Shown: piece after piece, positions 32,212 to 32,346 of the stretch
How the letters are laid out: every line of letters starts with the position of its first letter
Position numbering within the stretch: the stretch's first letter is position 1
Origin: Nioella sediminis
Lineage (GTDB): Bacteria > Pseudomonadota > Alphaproteobacteria > Rhodobacterales > Rhodobacteraceae
Reading direction: 5' to 3'
Assembly (NCBI RefSeq): GCF_001879695.1
Contig: NZ_MNBL01000002.1
Location: 1 to 32,346, forward strand
DNA: 32,346 nt
The notes under the pieces: generated by a model
What the model saw: only the letters and a program-made list of their open reading frames with translations
The model's database searches: none
What the model was told of the DNA's origin: nothing
Position numbers and translations under genes: made by a program

Positions 32212-32346
32212 TCACTTGATCTTGCCTTCCTTGTATTCCACGTGCTTGCGCACGACCGGGTCATATTTCCGTACGGTCATTTTCTCGGTCATGGTGCGTG
32301 CATTCTTCTTGGTCACATAGAAGTGGCCGGGGCCCGCCGTGGAATT
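32212..32346 (-). CDS. rpmG: 50S ribosomal protein L33, 3' part (cut by window edge)
   Basis: Forty-four codons plus stop are present; the first dozen or so codons lie beyond the window. The visible protein contains [32 protein letters not shown] at the end, and is the Cys-free, zinc-independent L33 of about 55 aa found in alphaproteobacteria. L33 is a small large-subunit protein near the E site. The reading frame is intact to the window edge. Confidence 0.95.
   Translation of the reverse strand, partial: NSTAGPGHFYVTKKNARTMTEKMTVRKYDPVVRKHVEYKEGKIK

Overview
The window looks like a chromosomal segment of a high-GC alphaproteobacterium of the Rhodobacteraceae/Roseobacter group. The indications are the codon usage, the ccmABCDG arrangement, small DUF1127 genes, a LacI/TRAP sulfonate catabolic locus typical of marine roseobacters, and family-type intergenic repeats. 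No rRNA, tRNA, IS element, prophage or CRISPR array was seen. The window ends inside rpmG (ribosomal protein L33).

Layout. (1) 1-5.8 kb: acnA (aconitase, minus) diverges from the cytochrome c maturation operon ccmA-ccmB-ccmC-ccmD-ccmG (plus), which is closed by a strong palindromic terminator. (2) 5.9-12.4 kb: metY (O-acetylhomoserine sulfhydrylase), an intergenic repeat region, a 1096-aa single-pass membrane protein with a PilM/GspL-like head and a PilP-like tail, and convergent mgtE. (3) 12.4-18.1 kb: guanine deaminase (guaD), a CAP-domain lipoprotein, a probable 8-oxoguanine deaminase, hisN, an XRE regulator, and a divergent quinone-type oxidoreductase. (4) 18.1-28.7 kb: an eleven-gene minus-strand operon. 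In transcription order it encodes a 59-aa membrane protein, a three-part TRAP transporter, hpsN, hpsO, hpsP, suyA, suyB, comC and a universal stress protein. A LacI regulator lies divergently upstream, with two near-identical palindromic operators between. (5) 28.7-32.3 kb: a LysR regulator divergent from a DUF1127 gene, a Bax inhibitor-1 family protein, an SGNH hydrolase, a GNAT acetyltransferase and the 3' part of rpmG.

How the genes work together. Region 4 reads as uptake and complete desulfonation of 2,3-dihydroxypropane-1-sulfonate (DHPS). The TRAP system imports it. HpsO and HpsP interconvert stereoisomers through a keto intermediate, and HpsN oxidises (R)-DHPS to (R)-sulfolactate. SuyAB cleaves sulfolactate to pyruvate and sulfite, and ComC links sulfolactate to sulfopyruvate. 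The pathway assignment rests on recognising several families that occur together. The substrate is inferred, not proven.

The least explained items are the PilM/PilP-like chimera, the 59-aa membrane protein at the head of the sulfonate operon, the symmetric operator/promoter module, and a possible small RNA downstream of the DUF1127 gene.
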